Source: Bacteroidota bacterium
GTDB lineage: Bacteria; Bacteroidota; Bacteroidia; Chitinophagales; Chitinophagaceae
NCBI GenBank assembly: GCA_013288945.1
Contig: JABDAZ010000009.1
Coordinates: 1-64,000 of the forward strand
Length of the DNA stretch: 64,000 bases
Direction: 5' to 3'
In this document: positions 1 through 8,410 of the stretch, in pieces
Layout of the letters: the number at the start of each line of letters is the position of its first letter
Position numbering within the stretch: the first letter of the stretch is position 1
Notes under the pieces: generated by a model
The model's database searches: none
The model's input: the letters and a program-made list of their open reading frames with translations, nothing else
What the model was told of the DNA's origin: nothing
Program-made: the position numbers and the translations under genes

Positions 1-188
1 GAAATTTGCAATCTTTATCCGTTATTAATCCATCTTAATTTATTTGGCAAAAGTTATCTTTCTCAAATAATTAATACAATTTATAGTTATTAGATTATTT
101 GCTTCCGCAATTTTTACTATTTTTCACAATGATGCAGCAAATAAATTGTTGCGTTCGTCTTTAATAAACTGAACCGTTAAAACAAACT

Positions 189-1091
189 ATGTTCGCCGTA
201 ACTATTTTAGGCAATAACTCAGCGCTTCCCGCATTTGATCGTCATCCAACTTCGCAGGTTGTAACTATTGATGAACATTTGCTGCTGGTTGATTGCGGCG
301 AAGGAACGCAAATGCAGATTGCGAAATACAAAATCAGGCGAAGCAAAATAAACCACATTTTTATTTCTCATTTACATGGCGATCATTATTTCGGGTTAAT
401 CGGATTAATAACAAGCATGGGTTTGCTTGGCCGCACGCAGGATTTAAATTTATATGCGCCCGCTTCATTAAAAGAAATTATAGATCTGCAATTGAAAGTT
501 GCAGATACAACATTGCCGTTTGCATTAAATTTTCATCCATTAAATGATGAAGGAATTGTTGTAAAAGAAAATAAATTTGAAGTGAGTTGTTTTCCGGTTT
601 ATCATAGGATTGAATGCTGGGGTTTTCGATTCAAACAAATAAAACCATTAAGAAAAATAAATCCTGAAAAAACAAGGGAACATGAAGTGCCATCTTCTTT
701 TTTTGAAAGATTAAAATGGGGCGAAGATTATATTAATAAAGATGGAAACATTATTAAGAACGAATTGGTAACAACGCAAGCGCCAAAAGGAAAATCGTAT
801 ACATATTCTGCAGATACAAAATATGATGAACGCATTATCGAAAAAGTAAGTGGCGCAGATTTATTATACCATGAAGCAACATATTTAAAAGATCTTCCTG
901 AGCGTGCGGAAAAACGTTTTCATTCCACATCTGTGCAAGCCGCAACTATTGCAAAAAAAGCAAAGGTTAATAAATTAATCCTCGGCCATTTCAGTTCCAA
1001 ATACGAAAGCCTGAAAGAATTTGAAGATGAAGCCCGCGAAGTTTTTCCCAATACAGAATTGGCGATTGAAGGAGTTTCTTATCGGGTTTAG
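189..1091 (+). CDS. rnz: Ribonuclease Z (tRNA 3' processing endonuclease)
   Basis: This is a zinc-dependent metallo-beta-lactamase-fold endonuclease that removes the 3' trailer from tRNA precursors in the cytoplasm. The signature HLHGDH lies at residues 61-66, and a C-terminal LGHFSSKY stretch supplies another metal ligand. The length of 300 aa matches the short bacterial form. The first Met is at the natural N-terminus, because beta-strand 1 (FAVTILGNNSALP) follows at once. The gene stands alone and converges on dapA. The tRNA-Asp of this window has no encoded CCA, which fits a need for RNase Z maturation (inference). Confidence 0.95.
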   Translation: MFAVTILGNNSALPAFDRHPTSQVVTIDEHLLLVDCGEGTQMQIAKYKIRRSKINHIFISHLHGDHYFGLIGLITSMGLLGRTQDLNLYAPASLKEIIDLQLKVADTTLPFALNFHPLNDEGIVVKENKFEVSCFPVYHRIECWGFRFKQIKPLRKINPEKTREHEVPSSFFERLKWGEDYINKDGNIIKNELVTTQAPKGKSYTYSADTKYDERIIEKVSGADLLYHEATYLKDLPERAEKRFHSTSVQAATIAKKAKVNKLILGHFSSKYESLKEFEDEAREVFPNTELAIEGVSYRV

Positions 1092-1153
1092 ATTTGGCTG
1101 TTAGCTATTAGCTTTTTGCTCCTTTGACAATTATTAATAAAAATTTTTTCTTT

Positions 1154-2032
1154 TTATTTAGCAAGATAGTTTTTTATTTTATCATGCAAATTTTTGCTTA
1201 ATGAAACTAATGGCAAGCGTAAATAATTTTCAATAATATTCATTTCACTCATTGCAGCTTTTACGCCGGCAGGATTATTTTCTGCAAACAATAAATCGTA
1301 TGCTTCCATTAATTGATCATTCAAAATTTTTGCGGCTTTAAAATTTCCCTGTAATGATAAACGGATCATTTCTGTAAATTTTTTTGGGAAACCATTTGCT
1401 GCAACACTTATTACGCCATCCATACCGCAGGCAATTTGCGGCATTGCGAGTGCATCATCTCCACTAACAATTAAAAAATTTTCCGGCCGATCTTTTAATA
1501 ACTGCATGCATTGTAGCATGTCGCCGCTTGCTTCTTTAATGCCGGCAATATTTTTTACATCGTTTGCAAGGCGTATTGTTGTGGATGCATTTAAATTTCT
1601 TCCCGTTCTTCCCGGAACATTATATAATATAATTGGTTTTGGCGAAGCTTCTGCCAAAGTTTTATAATGAAGAAATAAACCTTCTTGTGAAGGCTTGCTA
1701 TAATATGGGCTTGCGCTTAATACAGCAACAGCTTTATTAAGCGGAAACGTTTCTAAATCATTAATAATTTCTTTTGTATTATTTCCGCCAATGCCAACTA
1801 CAACGGGAACGCGGCCATTTACCTTTTCGTAAGTAAAATTTACGATATCGATTTTTTCTTTTCTTGATAAAGTTGGCGTTTCGCCTGTTGTTCCAAGTGT
1901 AACTATATATTCAACGCCGCCCGTTATTACAAAATCAATTACTTTTTCGAGCGCGTCATAATCTGTTTCAAAATCTGATTTAAAAGGTGTTATTAATGCA
2001 ACGCCTGTTCCTTTCAAAATTTCTCTCAACAT
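1154..2032 (-). CDS. dapA: 4-hydroxy-tetrahydrodipicolinate synthase
   Basis: The enzyme condenses pyruvate with aspartate semialdehyde in the first committed step of the diaminopimelate/lysine pathway. The TIM-barrel protein of 292 aa has all the landmarks: GTTGETPTL near residues 47-55 for substrate binding, Tyr137 in ILYNVPGRTG, and the Schiff-base lysine Lys166 in IAGIKEASGD. Its length is normal for the family. It lies 31 bp downstream of accA on the same strand and is probably cotranscribed with it. The pairing of cell-wall precursor and fatty-acid synthesis genes is plausible, but the functional link is only inferred. Confidence 0.95.
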   Translation of the reverse strand: MLREILKGTGVALITPFKSDFETDYDALEKVIDFVITGGVEYIVTLGTTGETPTLSRKEKIDIVNFTYEKVNGRVPVVVGIGGNNTKEIINDLETFPLNKAVAVLSASPYYSKPSQEGLFLHYKTLAEASPKPIILYNVPGRTGRNLNASTTIRLANDVKNIAGIKEASGDMLQCMQLLKDRPENFLIVSGDDALAMPQIACGMDGVISVAANGFPKKFTEMIRLSLQGNFKAAKILNDQLMEAYDLLFAENNPAGVKAAMSEMNIIENYLRLPLVSLSKNLHDKIKNYLAK

Positions 2033-2063
2033 TTCTATTCTATAATATTTAAAAAAAAAGATT

Positions 2064-3047
2064 TTAACTGTTTACTTCAACTTCATTCCAAAAACCCATC
2101 TTACCAAATTTTTCAATACGCTTTTCTATTCTATATTCTGGCGATTGTTGTTTTAATTCATTAATAGTTTCTATCAGCTTGGGTTTAAGCATGGCAGCAG
2201 CTTCTGCATAATCCCAATGTGCGCCGCCAAGTGGTTCGGGAACGATGCCATCTATTAATCCAAATTCAAGCATGTTATCAGAAGTTAATTTTAATTCTTC
2301 CGCTGCTTTTTCTTTTTGGTCCCAACTGCGCCATAAAATAGAACTACAATTTTCTGGAGATATAACGGTGTACCAAGAATTTTCAAGCATATAAACACGG
2401 TCGCCAACACCAATGCCCAAAGCCCCACCAGATGCGCCTTCGCCAATAACAACGCAAATAATAGGAACTTTTAAACGCATCATTTCATAAATATTTCTGG
2501 CAATGGCTTCACCTTGTCCGCGTTCTTCTGCTTCCATTCCGGGATAAGCGCCGGGCGTATCTATTAATGTAATAACGGTCTTATTGAATTTTTCCGCCAA
2601 GCGCATCAAGCGCAAAGCTTTTCTATAACCTTCTGGATTGGCCATACCAAAATTGCGCATCTGGCGCATTTTTGTATTCGTTCCTTTTTGCTGGCCGATA
2701 ATCATTACGGTTTGCCCGTCAAGTTGTGCAAAGCCACCAACCATTGCTTTATCGTCTTTCACATTTCTGTCGCCAAACAGCTCCACAAAATTGTCACACA
2801 TTTTATCAATGTATTTTAAAGTATAAGGACGATCCGGGTGACGGCTCAATTGTACTTTTTGCCAGCTTGTAAGGTGGCTTGTAATTTCCCTGCGTTTTTC
2901 AACCACTTGTTCTTCCAGTTTCCGCACGGAATCACTCAAATCAACTTTTGTTTTTTCTGCGGTTTGGCGCAGCTTATCAATTTCATCAAATAAGTCTTTG
3001 ATGGGTTTTTCAAAATCGAGAAACTGACGGTTTTTATCTAGAGGCAT
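2064..3047 (-). CDS. accA: Acetyl-CoA carboxylase carboxyltransferase subunit alpha
   Basis: This is the alpha subunit of the carboxyltransferase that moves carboxyl from carboxybiotin to acetyl-CoA to make malonyl-CoA for fatty acid synthesis. The 327 aa protein shows the family's N-terminal helical segment ([18 protein letters not shown]) and a crotonase-like core with [19 protein letters not shown] and [17 protein letters not shown], which form the oxyanion and CoA-binding parts. The length is typical. The gene is first in a minus-strand pair with dapA and is divergent from the tRNA-Asp gene. No accD partner is in the window. Confidence 0.96.
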   Translation of the reverse strand: MPLDKNRQFLDFEKPIKDLFDEIDKLRQTAEKTKVDLSDSVRKLEEQVVEKRREITSHLTSWQKVQLSRHPDRPYTLKYIDKMCDNFVELFGDRNVKDDKAMVGGFAQLDGQTVMIIGQQKGTNTKMRQMRNFGMANPEGYRKALRLMRLAEKFNKTVITLIDTPGAYPGMEAEERGQGEAIARNIYEMMRLKVPIICVVIGEGASGGALGIGVGDRVYMLENSWYTVISPENCSSILWRSWDQKEKAAEELKLTSDNMLEFGLIDGIVPEPLGGAHWDYAEAAAMLKPKLIETINELKQQSPEYRIEKRIEKFGKMGFWNEVEVNS

Positions 3048-3098
3048 AATTGATGTATAAAATGTAAAATTAAGGTAAGCATATTTTACTTAGAAAGT

Positions 3099-3132
3099 TT
3101 TGTTGGTAAAAATCAAAATTCTCTTATCTTTG
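3099..3132 (+). promoter_or_regulatory. Bacteroidota-type promoter of tRNA-Asp
   Basis: A perfect -7 element TATCTTTG (TAnnTTTG) lies at 3125-3132. A TTG-containing -33 element (TTTGTTG, 3099-3105) ends 19 bp upstream of it, which is the spacing known for the primary sigma factor of this phylum. The predicted start is about 40 nt before the mature tRNA. Confidence 0.75.
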
Positions 3133-3177
3133 CCATCCCAAAAAAAGAGATTAATAGTAGTCTTTAATAAATTTTTT

Positions 3178-3251
3178 GGATCGGTAGTTCAGTTGGTTAG
3201 AATGCTGCCCTGTCACGGCAGAGGTCGCGGGTTCGAGTCCCGTCCGGTCCG
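3178..3251 (+). tRNA. tRNA-Asp (anticodon GTC)
   Basis: The cloverleaf folds cleanly. The acceptor arm is GGATCGG paired with CCGGTCC, the anticodon stem is CTGCC/GGCAG around the loop CTGTCAC with GTC at 3212-3214, and the T arm contains GGTTCGAGTCC. The discriminator base is G, as expected for tRNA-Asp. CCA is not encoded (the sequence continues CATAAA), so it must be added after transcription. A promoter lies upstream and an intrinsic terminator downstream, giving a single-gene tRNA transcript. Confidence 0.97.
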
Positions 3252-3266
3252 CATAAAATTTTATAC

Positions 3267-3293
3267 AACCCGCTCTTGTAGCGGGTTTTTTTT
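3267..3293 (+). terminator. Intrinsic terminator of tRNA-Asp
   Basis: The stem AACCCGCT/AGCGGGTT with loop CTTGT is followed by a run of eight T residues, 16 bp after the tRNA. Confidence 0.9.
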
Positions 3294-3328
3294 ATTTAAA
3301 GATTTGTAAGAAGATTAATTTTAAAACA

Positions 3329-3366
3329 AAAAAATCATTGCGTTTTTAGTTCGCAATGATTTTTAA
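3329..3366. terminator. Bidirectional hairpin terminator
   Basis: A perfect 13-bp stem (AAAAATCATTGCG with CGCAATGATTTTT) and short AT loop has A-tract/T-tract on both sides. It lies just after the stop of the minus-strand gene at 3404 and can stop transcription from either side. Confidence 0.75.
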
Positions 3367-3403
3367 ATTTTGTTTGAAGCGGGATAAGATTAATATAAAC
3401 CTG

Positions 3404-3823
3404 TTACTTTTTGTTGTACACTAATTCTGATGACATCGTGTTATCAAAAACTTTTAGCACGGAGTAACTTATGTTTCCATAAATATCTCTTTGCTGTATC
3501 CTGTAATAATTCATTCCTTCGTCAAGGTGTTTATCATTAAATCTATAATCCGCATTATTTTCTTTTGTGTTATTTTTTATCTGGCCAATAACTTTCCAGA
3601 TTTTTAAATCACTGCTTTTTTGGACAATGAATTCTTTATTATTTTTTGGTTGGTCAACAGACCAGCAAAGGTTTATAATACTTTTACTTTGCTCTTCAAT
3701 ACTAAAACTTGTCCATCTCGGAGAAGTTTGTGCGTTTGTAATTTTGAAAGAAAAACTTAAGACAAGAGTAAGAACAAACAATTTCGCAATTGCTTTTTTT
3801 GACGGGTGTAATACTTGTTTCAT
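3404..3823 (-). CDS. Small secreted protein with a T9SS-type FN3-like domain
   Basis: The start is placed at the Met at 3823, because MKQVLHPSKKAIAKLF begins a classical signal peptide ending ...NAQT; a longer reading frame up to 3970 would bury it. The mature part of about 105 aa (residues SPRWTSFSIEEQ... to YYRIQQRDIYGNISYS) resembles the beta-sandwich module that usually precedes the C-terminal sorting domain of large Bacteroidota surface proteins: 'W..F...', 'EFIVQKSSDLKIWKVIGQI', 'NYYRIQQRD'. Here it stands alone without a sorting domain. It may be a remnant of a larger protein or a free-standing adhesin-like module. Function unknown. Confidence 0.7.
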   Translation of the reverse strand: MKQVLHPSKKAIAKLFVLTLVLSFSFKITNAQTSPRWTSFSIEEQSKSIINLCWSVDQPKNNKEFIVQKSSDLKIWKVIGQIKNNTKENNADYRFNDKHLDEGMNYYRIQQRDIYGNISYSVLKVFDNTMSSELVYNKK

Positions 3824-4082
3824 GGTACAAGGGTTTGTGTGATTAAATTTTAAGAACAGTTTAATTTCAATACAAATGCCATTATACCAACTATTTGATA
3901 AGTAATAATTTGTGATTTTATTAAAATGCTGATTATTCTTTTTTTGGGAACAGCTTCCCATATTATTCATTTTTCCATATTAATAACCAAGTTTTGTTAT
4001 TAATAAGTCAGTTTAAATTATTATTCGGAAGAAATGAATATTCAGCAATCATGAAGAACGATTATTAATAAATTTATTTTTA

Positions 4083-4111
4083 CAAAAAAAACAACCCGCC
4101 GTTACGCGGGT
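4083..4111 (-). terminator. Intrinsic terminator of the M13 peptidase gene
   Basis: On the minus strand, ACCCGC/GCGGGT with a six-base loop is followed by TTGTTTTTTTT. It lies 58 bp after the stop codon at 4169. Confidence 0.85.
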
Positions 4112-4168
4112 CAATTTTGTAAATTCTTGTTTTATCTCTTTTATTTATTAATCTTCATAAATCAAGGC

Positions 4169-6205
4169 TCACCAAATTTTTATTCGTTGATCTTCTGGCT
4201 TATAATTTTTATCGCCAGGCTGAACGTTGAATGCTTGATAGAAAGGAGCAAAGTTCATTAATGAACCATTTACACGCCACATCGCCGGCGAATGCGGATT
4301 GGTGTTTACATACATACGCAAAAATGCATCCCTTGTTTTTACGCGCCATATTCTTGCAATGGATAAAAAGAAACGCTGATCAGATGTGAAGCCATCAATT
4401 TTTGTTGTTGTATCTTTTCCTTCATCCGTCATTTTAAAAGCATCGTAAGCAAGAGCAACGCCGCCGTTGTCTGCAGTATTTTCGCCAACTGTTAAGCCAC
4501 CTTTAATATGCACAGTATCCAAAATTGTAAACGAACTGTATAAGTCAATTACCGCTTTTGTTTTTGCTCTAAATTTTTCATAATCTTCATTCGTCCACCA
4601 TTTTTTTACATTGCCATCTTTATCATATTGCGCGCCCTGATCATCAAACGCATGTGTGAGTTCATGGCCAATCACCATTCCGATTCCACCATAATTAATA
4701 GCATCATCAGCTGCAAAATCAAAATAAGGAAATTGTAAAATACCTGCAGGAAAAACAATTTCATTTGGTGATGAATTGTTATAAGCCGTAACTGTTGACG
4801 GCGTTGTGCTCCATTCTGTTTTATCAAGCGGCTTATTCAATTTTGCCAATAAATACTGATAATCATTTTGATTGAGCGAAAGTAAATTTTCAAAATATTT
4901 TGTTCTGTCAATTTGCACTTTATTATAATCGCGCCATTTATCAGGATAGCCGATTTTTTTATCAATCGCATATAATTTTTCTTTTGCTTTTTGCTTTGTG
5001 CTGTCGCTCATCCAGTCGAGATGGTTAATCCTGTTTTCAAAAGATTTTTGCAAATTGTTTACCAATGCAAGTACACGTTTTTTTGCATCTTCATTAAAAT
5101 ATCTTTTTACATATAATTGTCCCAAGGCTTCGCCTAAATGACTGTCAACATTTGCAGTCATAATTTGCTTGCGCGATTTTTGAACTGCTTGTCCTGATAA
5201 TACTTTAGTCAATTCAAATGAAGCATCAACAAAAGGTTTGCTCAGTGCGTCAGTATAGTTTTGCAACGTAGTGGCTTTTAAATAAATTTTCCAATCATTA
5301 ATAGAAACAGATTTTAGTAATGCATTTAATTTATCATAGTAAGCCGGTTGCGCTTCATTAACAGAATCAGTTTTTGCACCGAGATTTGCAAGCAATGTTT
5401 CCCAACCAATATTGGGTTGCGATTTATTAATAGAAGCAACAGCTACTTTATGATAGTTGGCATCAACATCACGCAGTTCAATATTTGTTTTGTGCGAAGC
5501 TGCTATTTGTTTTTCGATGGTGTAAGCAATGTCTGCATTTTTTGTTGCAGTAGTTGCATCACTTCCGGTTAATTGAAACAACGTACCAATATATTTTTTA
5601 TACGCTTGTTGAATATTAAGTGAAGATGAATCAGTTTTAAAATAATAATCACGCTCTGGCAAACCAATGCCCGATTGATAAAATTGCGCGATATTAATAT
5701 TGCCATTTTTATTATCAGGAGCAATACCAAAACTTATAACAGAACGGTTTCCTGCTTTCATTTCTATAGCAACAAATTGCATAAAAGCTGCCATATCATT
5801 AATAGCATCAATGCGCAAAAGTATTGGCTGAACCGGCTGAAACCCGCGCCGGTTAATAGTTTCAGTATCCATGCCAGATGCATAAAAATCACCCACTTTC
5901 TGATCAACGCTTCCTGGCGTATTGGTAATTTTTGAAACACTGTCCAATATATTTTGCAACAATTGTTTTTGCGGAATATTAAGGAACATGTAAGAACCAA
6001 CGCCAGTTTGATCATCAGCAATTTTTGCAGTATCGTACCAGCGGCCATTTACATAACGAAAAAAATTATCGCCGGGTTTTATAGAAGAATCAATGCCGCT
6101 TACATCAACAAAACTTTTTTTATAAGCTGGTTTATTGTTGCATGCGTACAAAAAAGTTAACATCAAACACAAATAAAAGAGTTTGTTCATAAACAGTAGT
6201 TTCAT
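4169..6205 (-). CDS. M13 family zinc metallopeptidase lipoprotein (PepO/neprilysin-like)
   Basis: This is an endopeptidase of the neprilysin family, probably anchored in the periplasm or outer membrane and cleaving peptides. The zinc site is HELTH at residues 514-518, with the third ligand in GENTADNGG (574 on). The substrate-binding NAYY-like motif appears as TVTAYNNSSPNEIVFPAGIL. The C-terminal half also has SPAMWRVNGSLMNFAPFYQAF, with the NG and F residues typical of the family. The N-terminus has a lipobox (LTFLYAC). The total of 678 aa is the usual M13 size. An internal Met at 6190 gives a neater signal peptide (MNKLFYLCLM) and would suit a TATCTTTA element at 6207-6214, so that start is possible. 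Confidence 0.93.
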   Translation of the reverse strand: MKLLFMNKLFYLCLMLTFLYACNNKPAYKKSFVDVSGIDSSIKPGDNFFRYVNGRWYDTAKIADDQTGVGSYMFLNIPQKQLLQNILDSVSKITNTPGSVDQKVGDFYASGMDTETINRRGFQPVQPILLRIDAINDMAAFMQFVAIEMKAGNRSVISFGIAPDNKNGNINIAQFYQSGIGLPERDYYFKTDSSSLNIQQAYKKYIGTLFQLTGSDATTATKNADIAYTIEKQIAASHKTNIELRDVDANYHKVAVASINKSQPNIGWETLLANLGAKTDSVNEAQPAYYDKLNALLKSVSINDWKIYLKATTLQNYTDALSKPFVDASFELTKVLSGQAVQKSRKQIMTANVDSHLGEALGQLYVKRYFNEDAKKRVLALVNNLQKSFENRINHLDWMSDSTKQKAKEKLYAIDKKIGYPDKWRDYNKVQIDRTKYFENLLSLNQNDYQYLLAKLNKPLDKTEWSTTPSTVTAYNNSSPNEIVFPAGILQFPYFDFAADDAINYGGIGMVIGHELTHAFDDQGAQYDKDGNVKKWWTNEDYEKFRAKTKAVIDLYSSFTILDTVHIKGGLTVGENTADNGGVALAYDAFKMTDEGKDTTTKIDGFTSDQRFFLSIARIWRVKTRDAFLRMYVNTNPHSPAMWRVNGSLMNFAPFYQAFNVQPGDKNYKPEDQRIKIW

Positions 6206-6314
6206 TTAAAGATAATAATCTTTTGATTTCAATTTTACTAGTTATGAAGTGTTCTCTATTTTCTCAATTAAGAATTTGTTTTTAAAATTGCCGGATAGAT
6301 TATTAATAAAACAA

Positions 6315-6338
6315 AAAGCGGCTATAAAATAGCCGCCT
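6315..6338 (-). terminator. Intrinsic terminator of the DUF4142 gene
   Basis: A GCGGCTA/TAGCCGC stem with a five-base loop is followed on the minus strand by TTTTTGTTTT. It lies 57 bp after the stop codon at 6395. Confidence 0.85.
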
Positions 6339-6394
6339 TTCTCTGCAAGTGAATTATTAATTATTATTTCAATTAAAATTCCAATTGCAATATC

Positions 6395-7000
6395 TTATTT
6401 TTTATTAGTGATAGTTTGTACTTCTGCAAGGTGTTTTTGCAATGTTGGCAACGTGCTTGTAGCAAAATCTTTCAGCGATGCATTTGTGCCGCTTGCTGCT
6501 TCCGTTTTAAATAAATCAATAGTTTTTTTATGATCATCAAGCATCATATCCATGTATGCTTTATCAAAATCAGCACCTGATTTTGCGCTTAATTTATCAA
6601 TCATTTTTTGATCATCATCCGCAACGCCTGCAGGCAAAGTTATATTAAGTGCAGTTGCTCTCTGTTTCAAATCATCATTTGCTTTTGTATGATCAGTCAC
6701 CATCATCATCGCAAAATCTTTTACGCGTTTTGATGTTGCTTTTTGTTCTGCAACTTTACCAACTGCCACTTCAGCCATGCCGCCTTTTGCAGCTTTCATT
6801 GCAAAATCGCTGCTTGTTTGGTCAACTGTTGATGTTGTAGAACTTGAAGTATCTTTAGTTGAAGACGACATTGCTGCAGTTGTGTCTGCGCTTGTTTTAT
6901 TCGTGCTGTCTGCCGATGTTGTTGATGAAGTTGAGTTGCCACAACCAACAATAAAAGACATACACGCAGCAACTGTTCCCGTTAAAATTAATTTTTTCAT
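6395..7000 (-). CDS. DUF4142 domain lipoprotein
   Basis: The 201 aa protein begins with a lipoprotein signal (lipobox FIVGC at about residue 20). A Ser/Thr-rich linker of about 40 residues follows, and then a helical DUF4142 domain of the ferritin-like kind: DFAMKAAKGGMAEVAVGK, VKDFAMMMVTDHTKANDDL, FDKAYMDMMLDDHKKTIDLF. The paired His and Asp/Glu positions (TDHTKAN, DDHKKTI) are characteristic of the family. Such proteins are common in the Bacteroidota periplasm, and their reaction is unknown. The gene has its own terminator and appears monocistronic. Confidence 0.9.
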   Translation of the reverse strand: MKKLILTGTVAACMSFIVGCGNSTSSTTSADSTNKTSADTTAAMSSSTKDTSSSTTSTVDQTSSDFAMKAAKGGMAEVAVGKVAEQKATSKRVKDFAMMMVTDHTKANDDLKQRATALNITLPAGVADDDQKMIDKLSAKSGADFDKAYMDMMLDDHKKTIDLFKTEAASGTNASLKDFATSTLPTLQKHLAEVQTITNKK

Positions 7001-7422
7001 GACGCTTTTTTTTAAGAGTTTTTAATAAGTTTTGTAACCCACTCTTTAAAAAAACATGCCATTAATAATTTGCAAAATATTATTTGATTAAAAGAAGTAA
7101 ATACACGCGCATTTATCCCTGAAACAGTTTTCGCCATCAATAATCGCTGTAAAATCCATAACCTGTGTGTGGAATATAATGCTCAATGCTGTCGGCAAAA
7201 TTCACTCATTAACAAGCCAAGCTGCATTAAAAATTCTAACAGTTTGTTTCATTAATGAATGATTTTTTGTCCAAGCTTCAATCCATTAATCATCTTCGGT
7301 GGCGTCGCACACTTATACGTTAGTTTATTAATGAGCAATAATCGCAATCAAAAATATTATATGATTGAACAAATGCAGATTTAATGTTTATAATTTTTTT
7401 GTGCAAGAATATCATCAAGGTT
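7001..7422. other. Intergenic region with one copy of the dispersed GCGTCGCAC repeat
   Basis: About 420 bp without a convincing gene. It holds the upstream region of the DUF4142 gene and a degenerate copy of the dispersed repeat at 7294-7320. Several ATTAAT palindromes are present. Short open stretches on the minus strand (about 20 codons) were looked at but are too short and lack good starts. Confidence 0.6.
7294..7320 (+). repeat. Dispersed repeat, copy A
   Basis: The core reads GGCGTCGCACACTTATAC (one change from the family core GCGTCGCACACTTGTAC), preceded by CTTCGGT where other copies have CTTCATT or CTTCAGT. The copy is shorter than the others. Confidence 0.7.
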
Positions 7423-7818
7423 TTATAACGATTTCACAGTTGAGTCGTTCAAACTGTATTCCATTTCACGATTATTTTTGTCTGCTATTTTATCGTTTTT
7501 AATAAAATATTTTTGATTTTCAAAAAATACATAAGCGCCTAAATAGCGGCCAGATCTGAATTTGAGCGTATCTGGAACTGAATTTAGTATTAATACATTT
7601 TTATTAATCCGCCATTTTCCATACGTATATTCAACCGGCAATTTTTGTATTTTTTTATATTGAAAAGAAGAATCGCTTTTTATATTAATGATAAATTTCA
7701 ATCCATTATGAGTTGCCTGGTATTCGCCACATTTAAATTTTGGCTGCTGCGGCAACTTTTTGAAACCCATCAATAAACCAATTATTACTACGAAAACGCT
7801 TGAAATTTTATAAGCCAT
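7423..7818 (-). CDS. Small membrane-anchored or secreted protein, unknown
   Basis: I do not recognise the family. The start at 7818 (MAYKISSVFVVIIGLLMGF) gives a hydrophobic N-terminus; an upstream Met at 7845 is also open. The rest, about 110 aa, looks like a small beta-rich domain: KFKCGEYQATHNGLKFIINIKSDSSF, YTYGKWRINKNVLILNSVPDTLKFRSG. This pattern of a lipocalin-like 'write-out' strand followed by 'GKWRI..N.L.L' is frequent in short Bacteroidota exported proteins of unknown role. Monocistronic. Confidence 0.6.
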   Translation of the reverse strand: MAYKISSVFVVIIGLLMGFKKLPQQPKFKCGEYQATHNGLKFIINIKSDSSFQYKKIQKLPVEYTYGKWRINKNVLILNSVPDTLKFRSGRYLGAYVFFENQKYFIKNDKIADKNNREMEYSLNDSTVKSL

Positions 7819-8410
7819 AATCTTTGCTTTATTAATAAAAAACAAACTGCTGCAATTTTAAATTTCTGTACTCAAATTTAATTATCAACCCAAAGTTGAT
7901 TTAAAACAAAATTTTAAAATTAAATTTTCTACGGATTATTATTCCATTTAAAAAAGATATATTTGGTTTATCACCTCCTCTCCGCAATGTTATTTCATGT
8001 GCTTTTACAAAGTTGTTTTATATACCATTTATATGTTGTTAGTAAGTAAAAATGCATGCCATACAATTTTTTTAAAATAATTTTTTAATTAAAAAATAGT
8101 AATGAAATAAAAATTTACACTCCGTTTATATACTTTGTTTATCTTTTTTTTCAGCAATAACAAAGCTGGCATCAGCAGGTTTTATATTTTACATTAATGA
8201 AGCGTTCAAACTTTTACAGGTTGGCGCCGTTTATTTTTGATCAGCAACTGCTTTAAATACATCATGAGAAAATCAATTATTAATAACCAAAACCAATTTA
8301 CATTAATGCAAAGCAACTAACACTACCACAATTTTATTATCCGTTTAATTAACAATCATTACTCCGTAATTTAATTTGCTAACTTAAAATTTTAACCCAA
8401 AACACCAATC
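7819..8410. other. Long intergenic region upstream of the protease
   Basis: About 590 bp, very AT-rich, without a recognisable gene. A perfect -7 motif TATATTTG lies at 7958-7965, but no clear -33 box precedes it. It could give the protease gene a leader of more than 400 nt. TATACTTTG near 8126 is a nearer but imperfect candidate. No hairpin or riboswitch was recognised. Confidence 0.4.

Noticed and set aside
3100-3309. Plus-strand frame over the tRNA-Asp gene
   Set aside because: It reads through the tRNA and its promoter; no independent coding evidence.
7140-7200. Minus-strand short frame reading like FADSIEHYIPHTGYGFYSDY
   Set aside because: Protein-like in composition but only 22 codons, preceded directly by a stop and without ATG; may be a gene remnant but cannot be supported.
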